Part shown: positions 56,501 to 64,000 of the stretch, in pieces
Layout: every line of letters starts with the position of its first letter
Numbering within the stretch: position 1 is the stretch's first letter
NCBI RefSeq assembly: GCF_006838285.1
Contig: NZ_CP038228.1
Location: 806,001 to 870,000, forward strand
Direction: 5' to 3'
From: Xanthomonas translucens pv. cerealis
GTDB taxonomy: Bacteria > Pseudomonadota > Gammaproteobacteria > Xanthomonadales > Xanthomonadaceae
DNA length: 64,000 nucleotides
Translations under genes and position numbers: made by a program
The notes under the pieces: model-generated
Seen by the model: only the letters and a program-made list of their open reading frames with translations
The model's database searches: none
What the model was told of the DNA's origin: nothing

Positions 56501-57239
56501 GGGTGTCCACGTCGAAGCGTTCGCGCAGCGTGGCCAGCACCCGCTCCACGCTGACATCGTCCATCGGCACTTCGCGGCCGGGCAGCATCTTCACTTCCTG
56601 CACGTGGTCCAGCGAGCGCTGCGATTCCGGGTCGAAGGCGCGGATCGAGTCGATGTCCTCATCCAGCAATTCGATCCGCAACGGCGTGTCCGCGCCCATC
56701 GGGTACACGTCGAGCAGGCCGCCGCGCACCGCGAAATCGCCCGGGTCCATCACCTGCGGCACGTTGCGGTAGCCGGCGCTTTCCAGGCGGCGCTTTTCCG
56801 CCTCCAGGTCCAGGCGCTGGGCCACGCGCAGGTCGAAGCTGCCGCCGACGATGTAGCGCAGCGGCGCCACGCGCTGCATCAGTGTCTGCACCGGCACCAC
56901 CACGATGCCTTGCTGCAGCGTCGGCAGCCGGTGCAGCGCCGACAGGCGCTGGCTGATGATGTCCGGGTGCGGACTGAACTGGTCGTAGGGCAGGGTTTCC
57001 CAATCCGGGAACGGCACCACCGGCAGGCTGCCGTCGCCGGCCAGCAGCGTGTGCAGGTCGGCCTCGATCTGGTGCGCGCTCTGGTTGTCGCGCGCGACCA
57101 CCAGCAGCGGCCCGCGATGCGCCGCGGCGGCGCAGGCGATGTGCCATGCCAGCGCGGTCGAGGACGCAGGGGCGCGCCAGAAGGCGCGGAGCTGGCCGGA
57201 TTTGGGCAGCGGCGGAACGGGGAAGGAAAGAGGCGCCAT
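53520..57239 (-). CDS. mfd: Transcription-repair coupling factor Mfd
   Basis: A 1239-aa ATP-dependent translocase that removes stalled RNA polymerase and recruits UvrA. The UvrB-like N-terminal module has FPDWETLPYDQFSPHPDIIS and RGGLLDVYPMG. The RNA-polymerase-interaction domain follows at EYAKGDRLYVPVAQLHLISR. The RecG-like helicase has CGDVGFGKTEVAVRAAFAAA (Walker A), VVDEEQRFGVRQKE, TLTATPIPRTLNMAM and QLRGRVGRSHHRAYAYL. It is ~85-90 aa longer than usual. The excess (residues ~437-510, starting FLPSPTGRRWREAPDEG) is encoded by a composite genomic repeat. The helicase core is untouched. Confidence 0.97.
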   Translation of the reverse strand: MAPLSFPVPPLPKSGQLRAFWRAPASSTALAWHIACAAAAHRGPLLVVARDNQSAHQIEADLHTLLAGDGSLPVVPFPDWETLPYDQFSPHPDIISQRLSALHRLPTLQQGIVVVPVQTLMQRVAPLRYIVGGSFDLRVAQRLDLEAEKRRLESAGYRNVPQVMDPGDFAVRGGLLDVYPMGADTPLRIELLDEDIDSIRAFDPESQRSLDHVQEVKMLPGREVPMDDVSVERVLATLRERFDVDTRRSALYQDLKARLAPSGIEYYLPLFFQEARSAGSAARDATATLFDYLGETVLPLLAPGVGAAADAFWAQTQNRYEQRRHDVERPLLAPEELYQAPDTLREKLNGLPRIEVWAADHARIEDAQALGDQPLPPLPVAAKDAAPAEALKSFLGSYAGRVLIAADSPGRREALLEVLAAAGLKPEVIPNFAAFLPSPTGRRWREAPDEGTTLAASSSKKAAASSASVSSTAAQKKQVASGRTLTPTPLSHGDSLRSPAGEGLDSAGVEAMPAAFAIAVAPLDDGFALDDPHIAVLTERQLFPERAGQPRRTRRAGREPEAIIRDLGELTEGAPIVHEDHGVGRYRGLIVLDAGGMPGEFLEIEYAKGDRLYVPVAQLHLISRYSGASADTAPLHSLGGEQWSKAKRRAAEKVRDVAAELLEIQARRRARAGLALQVDRAMYEPFAAGFPFEETTDQLAAIEATLRDLGSSQPMDRVVCGDVGFGKTEVAVRAAFAAASAGKQVAVLVPTTLLAEQHYRNFRDRFADWPLRVEVLSRFKSAKEIKAELEKVADGGIDVIIGTHRLLQPDVKFKDLGLVVVDEEQRFGVRQKEALKALRANVHLLTLTATPIPRTLNMAMAGLRDLSIIATAPPNRLAVQTFVTAWDNALLREAFQRELARGGQLYFLHNDVESIGRMQRELSELVPEARIGIAHGQMPERELERVMLDFQKQRFNVLLSTTIIESGIDIPNANTIVINRADRFGLAQLHQLRGRVGRSHHRAYAYLLVPDRRSITGDAQKRLDAIASMDELGAGFTLATHDLEIRGAGELLGEDQSGQMAEVGFSLYTELLERAVRSIRQGKLPDLDAGEEARGAEVELHVPALIPDDYLPDVHTRLTLYKRISSARDSEQLRELQVEMIDRFGLLPDAVKHLFAIAELKLQANTLGIRKLELGENGGRIVFEAKPDVDPMTIIQMIQKQPRLYAMDGPDKLKLKLPLPEAADRFNAARGLLAALSPR
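55724..55935. repeat. Composite palindromic repeat inside mfd, read in frame
   Basis: GAGCCCCTCTCCCGCCGG...GTGGGAGAGAGGGGTTGGGG with TGAGGGTACGACC forms one end. TACCCTCATCCGGCGCCTCG with CGCCACCTTCTCCCGGTGGG forms the other. They match the ends of the intergenic element at 4975-5108. Between them is a Ser/Ala/Lys-coding stretch (SSSKKAAASSASVSSTAAQK). On the coding strand there is no stop, so Mfd gains a flexible insert (LTPTPLSHGDSLRSPAGEG and neighbours). Confidence 0.9.
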
Positions 57240-57262
57240 GGACCGACTAGTTTAGCAAGCTC

Positions 57263-57316
57263 GGGACCAGGGACCAGGGACCAGGGACCAGGGACTCGGG
57301 ACTCGGGACTCGGAAA
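57263..57316. repeat. Tandem heptamers GGGACCA x4 and GGGACTC x3
   Basis: Four copies of GGGACCA are followed by three of GGGACTC and then GGAAAAGCG. This is the purest example of the heptamer family also seen at 1580, 18724 and 28659. It lies just upstream of the mfd start and downstream of no other gene on that strand, so copy-number change could alter the mfd leader. Confidence 0.9.
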
Positions 57317-57361
57317 AGCGTGGCGCGGCGGTTACGGGTGTGCGGTGGCGGGGAGCGGGGG

Positions 57362-57904
57362 TTAGTTGCCCAGTTCCAGCACTACCCGCACCAGGCCCGG
57401 GGTGTCCGGGTGCGGCATCGGCCGGAAACCCAGCGATTCGGCCAGCTGCAGCATCGGCAGGTTGCTTTCCAGCACGTCGCCGTAGAGCCGGTCCAGGTAC
57501 TTGCGCCGCGCCCACTTGACCAGCTTGCGCATCAGCTGCCGGCCCAGGCCCTGACCGGCCACGAAGCTGCTGACCAGGATCGCGTACTCGGCCTCGCGGG
57601 TGCCGGGGGTGATCGCCGCGCGCGCCACCGCGCCGACCACCGCTTCGCCAGGCGGCAGCGGTTCGGCCGCGACCAGGGTCAGTTCCGTCTTCGGATTGGG
57701 ATGGGTCAGCCGTTGCGCCATGTCTGCGGTCAGTTCCGGCACCGAATGCAGGAAGCGTTCGCGGATCTCGGTCGGCCCGAGCAGGCTGAAGGCGCCTTGC
57801 AGCGGTGCGCTGTCTTCCGGCCGGATCGGCCGGATCAGCAGCTCGCGGCCGCTGGGCAGGGTGAAGTTTTCATGCCACGGCGGCATGCGGTTGCGGGTAG
57901 CCAT
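57362..57904 (-). CDS. GNAT-family acetyltransferase (Pat C-terminal-like)
   Basis: A 180-aa single GNAT domain: LPSGRELLIRPIRPEDSAPL at the start, EAEYAILVSSFVAGQGLGRQ with the acetyl-CoA loop QGLGRQLM, and DVLESNLPMLQLAESLGFRP. The sequence resembles the GNAT half of protein lysine acetyltransferases fused to acyl-CoA-synthetase-like domains, but stands alone here. Protein lysine acetylation is a possible role; the target is unknown. The tandem heptamer repeat lies just past its stop. Confidence 0.88.
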   Translation of the reverse strand: MATRNRMPPWHENFTLPSGRELLIRPIRPEDSAPLQGAFSLLGPTEIRERFLHSVPELTADMAQRLTHPNPKTELTLVAAEPLPPGEAVVGAVARAAITPGTREAEYAILVSSFVAGQGLGRQLMRKLVKWARRKYLDRLYGDVLESNLPMLQLAESLGFRPMPHPDTPGLVRVVLELGN

Positions 57905-58019
57905 TGCCGGACGATCCTCGACGGAGCCTGGATTCTCGCATTACCAAGGGCGGATGCCGTGAACGCAGCGCTCACCGCGTTTGCCTACGCTGTGCACGAT
58001 TTTTCGATGAGGATAGGCC

Positions 58020-58949
58020 ATGTCCGGCAGCGGCGATTCGCGGCGCGCCATTTTCTTCGCACTCGGTGCCAATCTGGCCATCGCCCTGGCCAAGGGTGCG
58101 GCGGCGCTGGCCACCGGCTCGGGCGCGATGCTGGCCGAGACCGTGCATTCGCTGGCCGATTGCGGCAACCAACTGCTGTTACTGCTGGGCATGCGCCAGG
58201 CCAAACGCCCGGCCAGCGCCGAGTATCCGCTGGGCTACGGCCGCGCCATCTACTTCTGGTCGTTCCTGGTGGCGGTGATGCTGTTCTGCATCGGTGGCAT
58301 GTTTTCGGTGTACGAAGGCGTGCATAAGCTGCTGCAGCCCGAGCCGCTGAGCAGTTGGGGCTGGGCGGTGGGCGTGCTCGGGTTCGCGCTGGTCGCCGAA
58401 GGCGTGTCGCTGCGTAGCTGCCTGCAGGAGATCGCAAAGGTGCGCGGTGGGCGTTCGCTATGGACCTGGTTCCGCGAAAGCCGCCAGGCCGAGCTGATCG
58501 TGATCTTCGGCGAGGACCTGGCGGCCTTGCTCGGCCTGGCCCTGGCGCTGGCCGCGGTGCTGCTGACCGTGCTGACCGGCAATCCGCTGTGGGACGCGCT
58601 AGGTACCATCGCCATCGGTGCGCTGCTGATCGTGGTCGCGGTGCTGGTGGCGATCCAGATCAAGGCGATGCTGATCGGGCAAAGCGTGGACCCGGCGATG
58701 CAGCGGCAACTGCATGCGTTCTTGCAGGCGCAGCCGCAGATCGAGCGGGTGATCCACCTGGTCGCTGTGCAGCTCGGCGAGGACGTGATGGTGTCGGTGC
58801 AGGCGACGCTGCGCCAGAAGCACGACGCGGCGGCGCTGCTCGCCGATATCACTTGCATCGAGCGCGGCCTGAAGCAGCAGTTTCCGACGGTGCGCTGGAG
58901 CTTCTTCGAGCCGGAGCCGGGCGCCGCCGCGGTCGCTTCCGGCAGCTGA
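58020..58949 (+). CDS. Cation diffusion facilitator family transporter
   Basis: A 309-aa CDF protein. Six transmembrane segments are predicted, with AMLAETVHSLADCGNQLLLL in TM2 (the H-x3-D metal site) and LIVIFGEDLAALLGLALALA in TM5. The C-terminal cytoplasmic domain (QPQIERVIHLVAVQLGEDVM) is short. CDF pumps export Zn, Fe or Mn in exchange for protons. The TM5 site reads E-D rather than the usual H/D-x3-D, placing it in a divergent subgroup. Substrate not assignable. Confidence 0.9.
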   Translation: MSGSGDSRRAIFFALGANLAIALAKGAAALATGSGAMLAETVHSLADCGNQLLLLLGMRQAKRPASAEYPLGYGRAIYFWSFLVAVMLFCIGGMFSVYEGVHKLLQPEPLSSWGWAVGVLGFALVAEGVSLRSCLQEIAKVRGGRSLWTWFRESRQAELIVIFGEDLAALLGLALALAAVLLTVLTGNPLWDALGTIAIGALLIVVAVLVAIQIKAMLIGQSVDPAMQRQLHAFLQAQPQIERVIHLVAVQLGEDVMVSVQATLRQKHDAAALLADITCIERGLKQQFPTVRWSFFEPEPGAAAVASGS

Positions 58950-58995
58950 GCGGCGTCGCTACAGTGGCGCCCGGCCCATCGTCGGCGACAACCCC

Positions 58996-59316
58996 ATGCG
59001 ATGCCCGCGGTCAGCCGCCGGCCCTGCTGGCGCAGGTCGATCTGGCGAAGATGCCGCACGCCATGCGCTGCCGCAGGACGCCGTGGACGAGGCGCTGTAC
59101 GCCGCCTTGAATCGCAGCGGGCACAAGCTCGGCGGCTACCCGGAGTTCACCCAGCAAGGTCCGCGCACCGCGCAGGATGCGCAGGTGCTGCTGCAGCTGG
59201 ACAGTGACGAGCACATGATGTGGCGCGACAGCGGCATCGCCAACTTCTTCGTCGATCCGGCCAACTTGCGGCGCGGCGATTTCAGCCGGGTCGCCTACAA
59301 CTTGGATTGCGATTGA
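58996..59316 (+). pseudogene. DUF1963 (YwqG-like) C-terminal fragment
   Basis: The C-terminal part, HKLGGYPEFTQQGPRTAQDA with LLQLDSDEHMMWRDSGIANF and FVDPANLRRGDFSRVAYNLD, fits the DUF1963 end pattern (LGGYPxFTQxDPR...LLQIDSD..MWGDxGxxNFFI...DFSRVxYxWDC). Only ~80 codons of a ~270-aa family remain. The first ~25 codons are out of register with the family. Function of intact members is unknown. Confidence 0.75.
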
Positions 59317-59367
59317 GCCAGTGCTACGCGCGCGCTTGCGACGTGCCGGGATGCCGCAAGCGCCGCC

Positions 59368-60225
59368 TCACTCCTCGCGTTTCAGCCACTCCAGGCGGGT
59401 GGACGCGCCCGCTTCGCCCAGGTGCGCCTTCAGCGCCGGCAGCGCGCTCGCCAGCGCCTGCTCGAACTGCCAGGGGGGATTGAGCAGCAGCATGCCGCTG
59501 CCGTTGAGCCGCAGCGGGGAATCGTCCGGGCGCACCTGCAGCTCGGCCAGCAGCACCGAGGTGGCCGGCATCGCCGCGGCCTTGCGGAAAAATGGCTGCA
59601 GGCTGCGGCGCTGCTTGATCGGATACCACACCGCGCACATCGCCTGCGGCCAGCGGGTGAGGGTTTCGCGCAGGGCCGCGGCGATCAGGGGGTATTCGGC
59701 GTCCTGCGATTCGTAGGGCGGGTCGATCAGCACCAGGCCGCGGCCGATCTTGGCCGTGCCGGCCTTCGGCGGCACGAACGCCTTGATCGCCGCATAGCCG
59801 TCGCCGGCATGCACCTGCACGCGGCGGTCGTTGCCGAACAGCGCCTTCAGTTCGGCCGCTTCCTCGGGTTGCAGTTCGCAGGCGGCGAGCCGGTCCTGTT
59901 CGCGCATGGCCTGGGCGATCAGCAGCGGCGAGCCAGGGTAGGCAACCAACGCACCGACCGGATTGTCGGCCTGCACCGCGCGCAGGTAGCGTTCCAGCAC
60001 CTCGGGCAAGGTTGGTTGGCCCATCAGCTTCAGTACCCCGGCCGCGGCCTCGCCGGTCTTGCGCGCCTCGCTGGCGGCGAACAGGTAGCGGCCGCGCCCG
60101 GCGTGGGTGTCGAGCACGAAGAACGGGCTGTCCTTGCGCTTGAGCGCATCGATCAGGGCAAGCAGCACGGTGTGCTTGAGCGCGTCGGCATGGTTGCCGG
60201 CGTGGTAGGCGTGGCGATAGTTCAT
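59368..60225 (-). CDS. rlmJ: 23S rRNA (adenine(2030)-N(6))-methyltransferase RlmJ
   Basis: A 285-aa SAM-dependent methyltransferase. MNYRHAYHAGNHADALKHTV is the invariant RlmJ N-terminus. PFFVLDTHAGRGRYLF is the SAM loop, and GRGLVLIDPPYESQDAEY carries the catalytic DPPY motif. The start at 60225 matches the conserved N-terminus exactly; the frame stays open upstream without homology. It methylates A2030 of 23S rRNA. Confidence 0.96.
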   Translation of the reverse strand: MNYRHAYHAGNHADALKHTVLLALIDALKRKDSPFFVLDTHAGRGRYLFAASEARKTGEAAAGVLKLMGQPTLPEVLERYLRAVQADNPVGALVAYPGSPLLIAQAMREQDRLAACELQPEEAAELKALFGNDRRVQVHAGDGYAAIKAFVPPKAGTAKIGRGLVLIDPPYESQDAEYPLIAAALRETLTRWPQAMCAVWYPIKQRRSLQPFFRKAAAMPATSVLLAELQVRPDDSPLRLNGSGMLLLNPPWQFEQALASALPALKAHLGEAGASTRLEWLKREE

Positions 60226-60271
60226 CGCGGCAGTGTACGGGCGGGCGGGGGTTGCGGCTACGCTGCGCGCC

Positions 60272-60909
60272 ATGTGTGCGCCCGCCGCCCCGTGTGTCCT
60301 CGTCATCGAGGACGAACCGCCATCGCCGATAAGGTGCTGTGCGCGTTGCGCAGCAGGTGCGGCACGGCCTGCTCGGGCGCAGGCGCGGCGCGCGCCGGCG
60401 GCATCGACGTGGTGGTGCTGGATGTCGGCCCGCCGGACCTGGGCGGCTTCGAGGTGTGCCGCGAACTGCGCCGCTTCAGCCAGGTGCCGGTGATCTTCCT
60501 GACTGCGCGCAACGACGAGATCGACCGCGTGCTCGGCCTGTAACTGGGCGCCGACGACTACATCGCCAAACCGTTCTCGCCGCGCGAACTGGTCGCGATC
60601 GCGTTCTCGCCCGCCGGCGGCACGGTGGTGCTGCGTGCAGAGCGCGACGCGGACGCGCGCATCGCCTTGCTGGTGGAGGTGCCGGTCCATGCGTACCCGC
60701 TTACGCGCTGGAGCGGGTGTTCGAGCGCTTCTATTCGCTGGCACGGCCGGCGTCCGGGCAGCGCAGTTCCGGCCTGGGCCTGCCGTTCGTGGCGAAGTGG
60801 GGCGGCTGCACGGCGGCGAGGCCAGTCTGCGCAACCGCGTGTGCGGCGGCGCGCTGGCGCGCCTGCTGCTTGGTGAAGCCAACGCAGTGCCGGCATGCCG
60901 GCACTGCGC
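60272..60909 (+). pseudogene. Fused remnant of a CreB-type response regulator and CreC-type histidine kinase
   Basis: The start MCAPAAPCVLVIEDE and later GGIDVVVLDVGPPDLGGFEV with FSQVPVIFLTARNDEIDRVL are receiver-domain sequence, with a frameshift near 60315. A TAA at 60541-60543 interrupts DRVLGL-stop-LGADDYIAKPFSPRELVA. The DNA-binding domain is absent. Text then continues with histidine-kinase C-terminal sequence (YALERVFERFYSLARPASGQ, RSSGLGLPFVA) with another shift. A deletion thus joined creB-like and creC-like ends. A creD remnant follows at 62154. Confidence 0.82.
60883..60908. repeat. Perfect 26-bp palindrome
   Basis: CGCAGTGCCGGCA and its exact reverse complement TGCCGGCACTGCG are adjacent, with no spacer. 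It lies at the end of the creC-like remnant, before the convergent protease gene, and could be a hairpin or protein-binding site. Confidence 0.75.
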
Positions 60910-60968
60910 AGCGCCTGTCAGCGGCCGCTGCGGCAAGGCGGGATCGCCGCAGCCCAGCGGCGCGTAGG

Positions 60969-61790
60969 CTAGTAGGCGACCGCCGCCACTACCACGTCCT
61001 TGGCTACCACCGACCAGGCGAGCTTAGCGAAGCCCTTGTCGCCCCAGCCGGTGCCCCAGCTGTTCTCGATCAGCAGGCCTTCTTCGTCGTAACCGAGGGC
61101 GATGACCTCGTGACCTCCGAGGATCGGGCTGCTGTCGTCGTAATCCACTGCGTTGCTGGGGGTGAGGTGTCTGAAGCCCTCGCGCGGGAGGAAGCCGATG
61201 GCGACCGGCGTGGAATTGGCGAGCGCCGCCTTGATCTGCTGGATCAGCGGCCTGCCACCGCCAATGCCGCTCCAGTTCTCGAAGATCGTCTGATACTGGA
61301 AAGGCTGCTTGTGCTTGGCGGCGTTTTCATGCTCCTCTTTGGTCGGCGGGGTCAGGTAATCGTAGCCGCCCTGGAAGTAATGGCGTTCCGTATCGATGCC
61401 CTGGGACAGGGCGACGTCCAGCGGCGCTTGCAGGCTGGAACCATTGTCGTCTCCACCGTTGACCTGCGTGTACAGGTACATCGGCGCGAACTTGGTGACG
61501 GTCTGTCCGCTAGCCTTTGCATACCAGCCAGCCAGGGTATGCGCGGTCGCCCACGATGCGCAGGCGTTAACCTCTTTCTGGTTGCCTGGTTCGATCGCCC
61601 ACTTTTTCAGCGAGACGCTTTTGGGCAGCGGCTCGGCACGTTCCTCATCGGTGGCGAACAGCGGCAGCACCTTCTGCACCGAGGCGGAAGGCTTCAGGCC
61701 CATGCCGTGCGGTTGCGCATGCGCGAGCGCAAATGCCGACAGCGCGAGCAGGCCGAAAAGGCCGGAAGTGATTGGGCGATGCAGAGCCAT
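60969..61790 (-). CDS. Secreted C1 papain-family cysteine protease
   Basis: A 273-aa protein with signal peptide (SGLFGLLALSAFALAHAQ). Q71 and C77 in NQKEVNACASWATAHT keep the six-residue spacing of the papain oxyanion Gln and nucleophile. The His is H227 in LGGHEVIALGYD, and N243 lies in LIENSWGTGWGDKGFAKL. The prodomain is very short. The triad is complete, so it is probably active. Export to periplasm or culture medium is expected. It is inserted between creBC and creD remnants on the opposite strand, with an upstream spacer of ~360 bp without genes. Confidence 0.9.
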   Translation of the reverse strand: MALHRPITSGLFGLLALSAFALAHAQPHGMGLKPSASVQKVLPLFATDEERAEPLPKSVSLKKWAIEPGNQKEVNACASWATAHTLAGWYAKASGQTVTKFAPMYLYTQVNGGDDNGSSLQAPLDVALSQGIDTERHYFQGGYDYLTPPTKEEHENAAKHKQPFQYQTIFENWSGIGGGRPLIQQIKAALANSTPVAIGFLPREGFRHLTPSNAVDYDDSSPILGGHEVIALGYDEEGLLIENSWGTGWGDKGFAKLAWSVVAKDVVVAAVAY

Positions 61791-62153
61791 GCAGTTTTCC
61801 TGTGGGTGGATTGAAAGGGGGCACGCGTTTCGTGGGCCGTACCGCAGCAATCAGGCAGGCGGCGATCGGTTGCGTTAGGCAAGTGATCGAAACCAGTCCG
61901 GAAAGGCAGGTGCGAGCGGTCCGGTCACTATCTGAATCGGATCGAAACGCGGCATCATGTTCCTCGTTGGGCGCCTGCAGGCGCGGTGAGTGCGCGAAGT
62001 GGCAATCGCGGAACCGAAGCGGGGTATGGGCGTTCATCGCAGATCTCAACTTTGTCGCGCTCACGCTCCGACTTCACACTCACCTCAACTTCGCCTCAAA
62101 CCCCACACACGCAGCGGCGGCACCCTGGCGTCCTCCATCACCGAGGACCGTCG

Positions 62154-62919
62154 ATGAAATCCCTGAGGCTGGTCCTGCGATTCGCCACCATCGGCGGATT
62201 GATCCTGTTGCTGCTGATTCCGCTGCTGTGGAGATGGAGTTCGTGCTGGACGGCACCCAGTGCCTGTCATCGTGCCGGTTGGTGACGACAACCAGATCGC
62301 GCTGAGCTCGCCGTGGCTCGGCGGCCGCTTTCTGCCCAACCAGCGGCGCATCACCGAACAGGGCTTCCAGGCCAGCTGGGCACTCTCGTCGCTTGCCACC
62401 GGCGCGCAGGGACAACTGGCCTCCGGCAGCGAGGACATCGATGCGTTGCGCGTGGACCTGGTCGATCCGGTCGATGTCTACACCCAGGCCGATCGCGCCA
62501 GCAAGTACGGCATCCTGTTCGTGGTGCTGACCTTCGTCGCTTTCGCCCTGTTCGAGCTGATCAAGCGCCTGCCGATCCATCCGCTGCACTACCTGCCGGT
62601 CGGCCTGGCGCTGGCGATCTTCTTCCTGCTGCTGCTCAGCCTGTCCGAGTACATCGCGTTCCGGCAGGCCTGACTGCTTTCGGCAATGGCCTGCATCGGC
62701 CTGCAGTTCTTCTACCTGGGCGGGGTATTGCGCAACCGCGCCCGCGCTGCAGGCTTCGCCAGCATGTTCAGCGTGCTGTACGGCGCGCTGTACGGATTGC
62801 TGTCCTCGGAAGACAACGCCTTGCTGATTGGCTCGCTGCTGCTGTTCGGCATCCTCGCTGCGATCATGTGGATCACCCGCAAGATCGACTGGTACGAACT
62901 CGGCGCGGCATTGCGCTGA
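62154..62919 (+). pseudogene. CreD inner-membrane protein remnant
   Basis: The start MKSLRLVLRFATIGGLILLL is the CreD N-terminal membrane segment. A large deletion and shift near 62228 leads to MEFVLDGTQCLS..VPVGDDNQ, then SSLATGAQGQ, DPVDVYTQADRASKYGILFV and FELIKRLPIHPLHYLPVGLA. A TGA at 62671-62673 interrupts RQA-stop-LLSAMACIGLQFF. The end reads MWITRKIDWYELG. About 245 of ~450 residues remain in broken frames. Confidence 0.88.
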
Positions 62920-63054
62920 ACCGGCACGCGACCAGGATCCCGCCATGTCGGCACACACCGCGAGGCTGGCTGCAAGACGCCGCAACGACCAGGGCATCAG
63001 GGCATCATCGCCAAGCCGGCAGCGCCACGCAAACGCCTGCGATAGAGTTCACCG

Positions 63055-63648
63055 ATGCACGCTCCGCTTCCCATCCAGCGCCTGCGCGGCGCGCAGATCG
63101 CCCCGTTCCTGGACGATGTCGCGCGGCTGCGCATCACCGTGTTCCGCGACTGGCCTTATCTGTACGCCGGCGACCTTGACCACGAGCGCGACTACCTGTC
63201 TGCCTACGACGCCTCGCCCGACAGCGTGTTCGTGCTGGCACGCGACGGCGAGCGCGTGGTCGGCGCCTCCACCGGGTTGCCGCTGGGTGACGACGCCGAG
63301 GCCTTCGCCGCCAGCGCCATCGCGGTAGCGGACGTGTTCTATTTCGGCGAATCGGTGTTGGTGCCCGCGTATCGCGGCCGCGGCGTCGGCCATGCCTTTT
63401 TCGATCATCGCCAGGCGCATGCGCGCGCGCTCGGCCGCTTCGCCCTGACCGCGTTCTGCGCGGTGGACCGCGCTCCAGACGATCTGCGCCGCCCGCCCGG
63501 CTACCGCGGCAACGACGCGTTCTGGCACAAGCGCGGCTACGTTCGCCAACCGTCGCTGCGCATGCAGCTGGCGTGGGACGAAATCGACCGCGGCGAGATT
63601 CTGCATACCCTGAGTTTCTGGACCCGTCCGCTGGAGCCCGCCGTATGA
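63055..63648 (+). CDS. GNAT-family acetyltransferase
   Basis: A 197-aa GNAT protein. LRITVFRDWPYLYAGDLDHE lies at the start, VFVLARDGERVVGASTGLPL is strands 2-4, and SVLVPAYRGRGVGHAFFDHR carries the acetyl-CoA signature RGRGVG. NDAFWHKRGYVRQP closes the domain. It overlaps the following nitrilase-family gene by 4 bp (ATGA), so the pair is translationally coupled and likely acts on linked substrates, as in other GNAT-amidohydrolase pairs (inference). Confidence 0.9.
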   Translation: MHAPLPIQRLRGAQIAPFLDDVARLRITVFRDWPYLYAGDLDHERDYLSAYDASPDSVFVLARDGERVVGASTGLPLGDDAEAFAASAIAVADVFYFGESVLVPAYRGRGVGHAFFDHRQAHARALGRFALTAFCAVDRAPDDLRRPPGYRGNDAFWHKRGYVRQPSLRMQLAWDEIDRGEILHTLSFWTRPLEPAV

Positions 63649-64000
63649 AGATCGCCGTGGCCAAGTACCCGATCGGCGCGCCGGTCGATTTCGCCGCCTT
63701 CGCCGACAAGCAGGCGGCCTTGATCGGCCAGGCCGCGCAGGCCGGCGCGCAGCTGGCGGTGCTGCCCGAATACCTGGCGCTGGAACTGGCCACGAGCTTC
63801 CCTGCGGCCGTGGCCGAGGACCTGCCGGCCTCGCTGGCGGCGATCCAGGCGCTGCACCCGCAGTATCTGGCGCTGTTCGCGCAGCTGGCACAGCGGCATC
63901 GCCTGCATCTGCTCGCCGGCAGCTTCCTGTTGGCCAGCGGGGAAGGGCGCTACCGCAACCGCGCCTACTGGTTCGCGCCCGACGGCCGCCACGGCTGGCA
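63645..64000 (+). CDS. Carbon-nitrogen hydrolase (nitrilase superfamily), N-terminal part
   Basis: The first 118 codons are present; the gene leaves the window on the right. MKIAVAKYPIGAPVDFAAFA is the first strand, and AGAQLAVLPEYLALEL contains the catalytic glutamate E42 of the Glu-Lys-Cys triad. LAQRHRLHLLAGSFLLASGE with RYRNRAYWFAPDGRH follows the usual nitrilase order. Substrates of the family are amides or nitriles. The start overlaps the GNAT stop. Confidence 0.9.
   Translation, partial: MKIAVAKYPIGAPVDFAAFADKQAALIGQAAQAGAQLAVLPEYLALELATSFPAAVAEDLPASLAAIQALHPQYLALFAQLAQRHRLHLLAGSFLLASGEGRYRNRAYWFAPDGRHGW

Noticed and set aside
57263..57316. Possible CRISPR array from short regular repeats
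   Set aside because: Units are 7 nt with no spacers between them and no cas genes occur in the window.

Overview
The window reads as a chromosomal segment of a plant-associated xanthomonad (genus Xanthomonas). GC is about 67-68%. It carries the lysC-lysA fusion and the MurL/MurD2 muropeptide pathway described from Xanthomonas oryzae, an Rrf2-led suf operon, GTAGGAGCG-type REP elements, a XopG/HopH1-like type III effector and a remnant of an XVIPCD-tagged type IV effector. The early-branching translucens/sacchari/albilineans clade is my guess at position; this is inference only. No rRNA, tRNA, CRISPR array, prophage or intact IS element was seen.

Layout. 1-386: start of a Fiu-like catecholate siderophore receptor behind a Fur-box-like site. 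686-7029 (minus): suf Fe-S assembly operon in the order regulator, sufB, sufC, sufD, sufS, GNAT, Rieske, mostly joined by ATGA overlaps. 7222-14080: housekeeping and envelope genes (SET-domain methyltransferase, PfpI, DUF1439, DUF3861, M23 peptidase, DUF533, HU with a Lys/Ala tail, OsmC, glycine-zipper protein, PhzF). 14255-20066 (plus): lysAC, an unknown membrane protein, murL and murD2, tightly overlapping. 20281-23016: dienelactone hydrolase, polyprenyl diphosphate synthase, ssb. 23302-24090: hipB with an internally deleted hipA and four operator-like dyads. 24415-28654: OPT transporter and S9 peptidase.

28821-41987 is the accessory, decaying part. It holds a DUF819 pseudogene, a broken lipase-type T4SS effector, HAD phosphatase, ybdD-cstA, two pirin remnants, a lower-GC patch with a tandem family of small secreted proteins and a cstA fragment, nfi, gpmA, a GH127 fragment and a xopG-like effector with an altered C-terminus. 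REP elements cluster here.

42173-53128 (minus) is one chemotaxis operon: STAS protein, cheA, a mini-MCP, a poly-HAMP MCP, a 4HB-type MCP, cheW, a REC-EAL protein, cheR and cheB, with a sigma-28-like promoter in front. 53520-64000: mfd, GNAT, CDF transporter, DUF1963 remnant, rlmJ, a ruined creBC-creD locus around a papain-like protease, a second GNAT and the start of a nitrilase-family gene.

Two observations stand out as least expected. (1) Intergenic repeat families of this genome occur in frame inside murD2 and mfd, so these proteins carry repeat-derived peptides. (2) At 36.6-38.4 kb there is a duplicated family of small secreted proteins with a shared YTxxAMSxxxCxPGTGxAG motif that I do not recognise.
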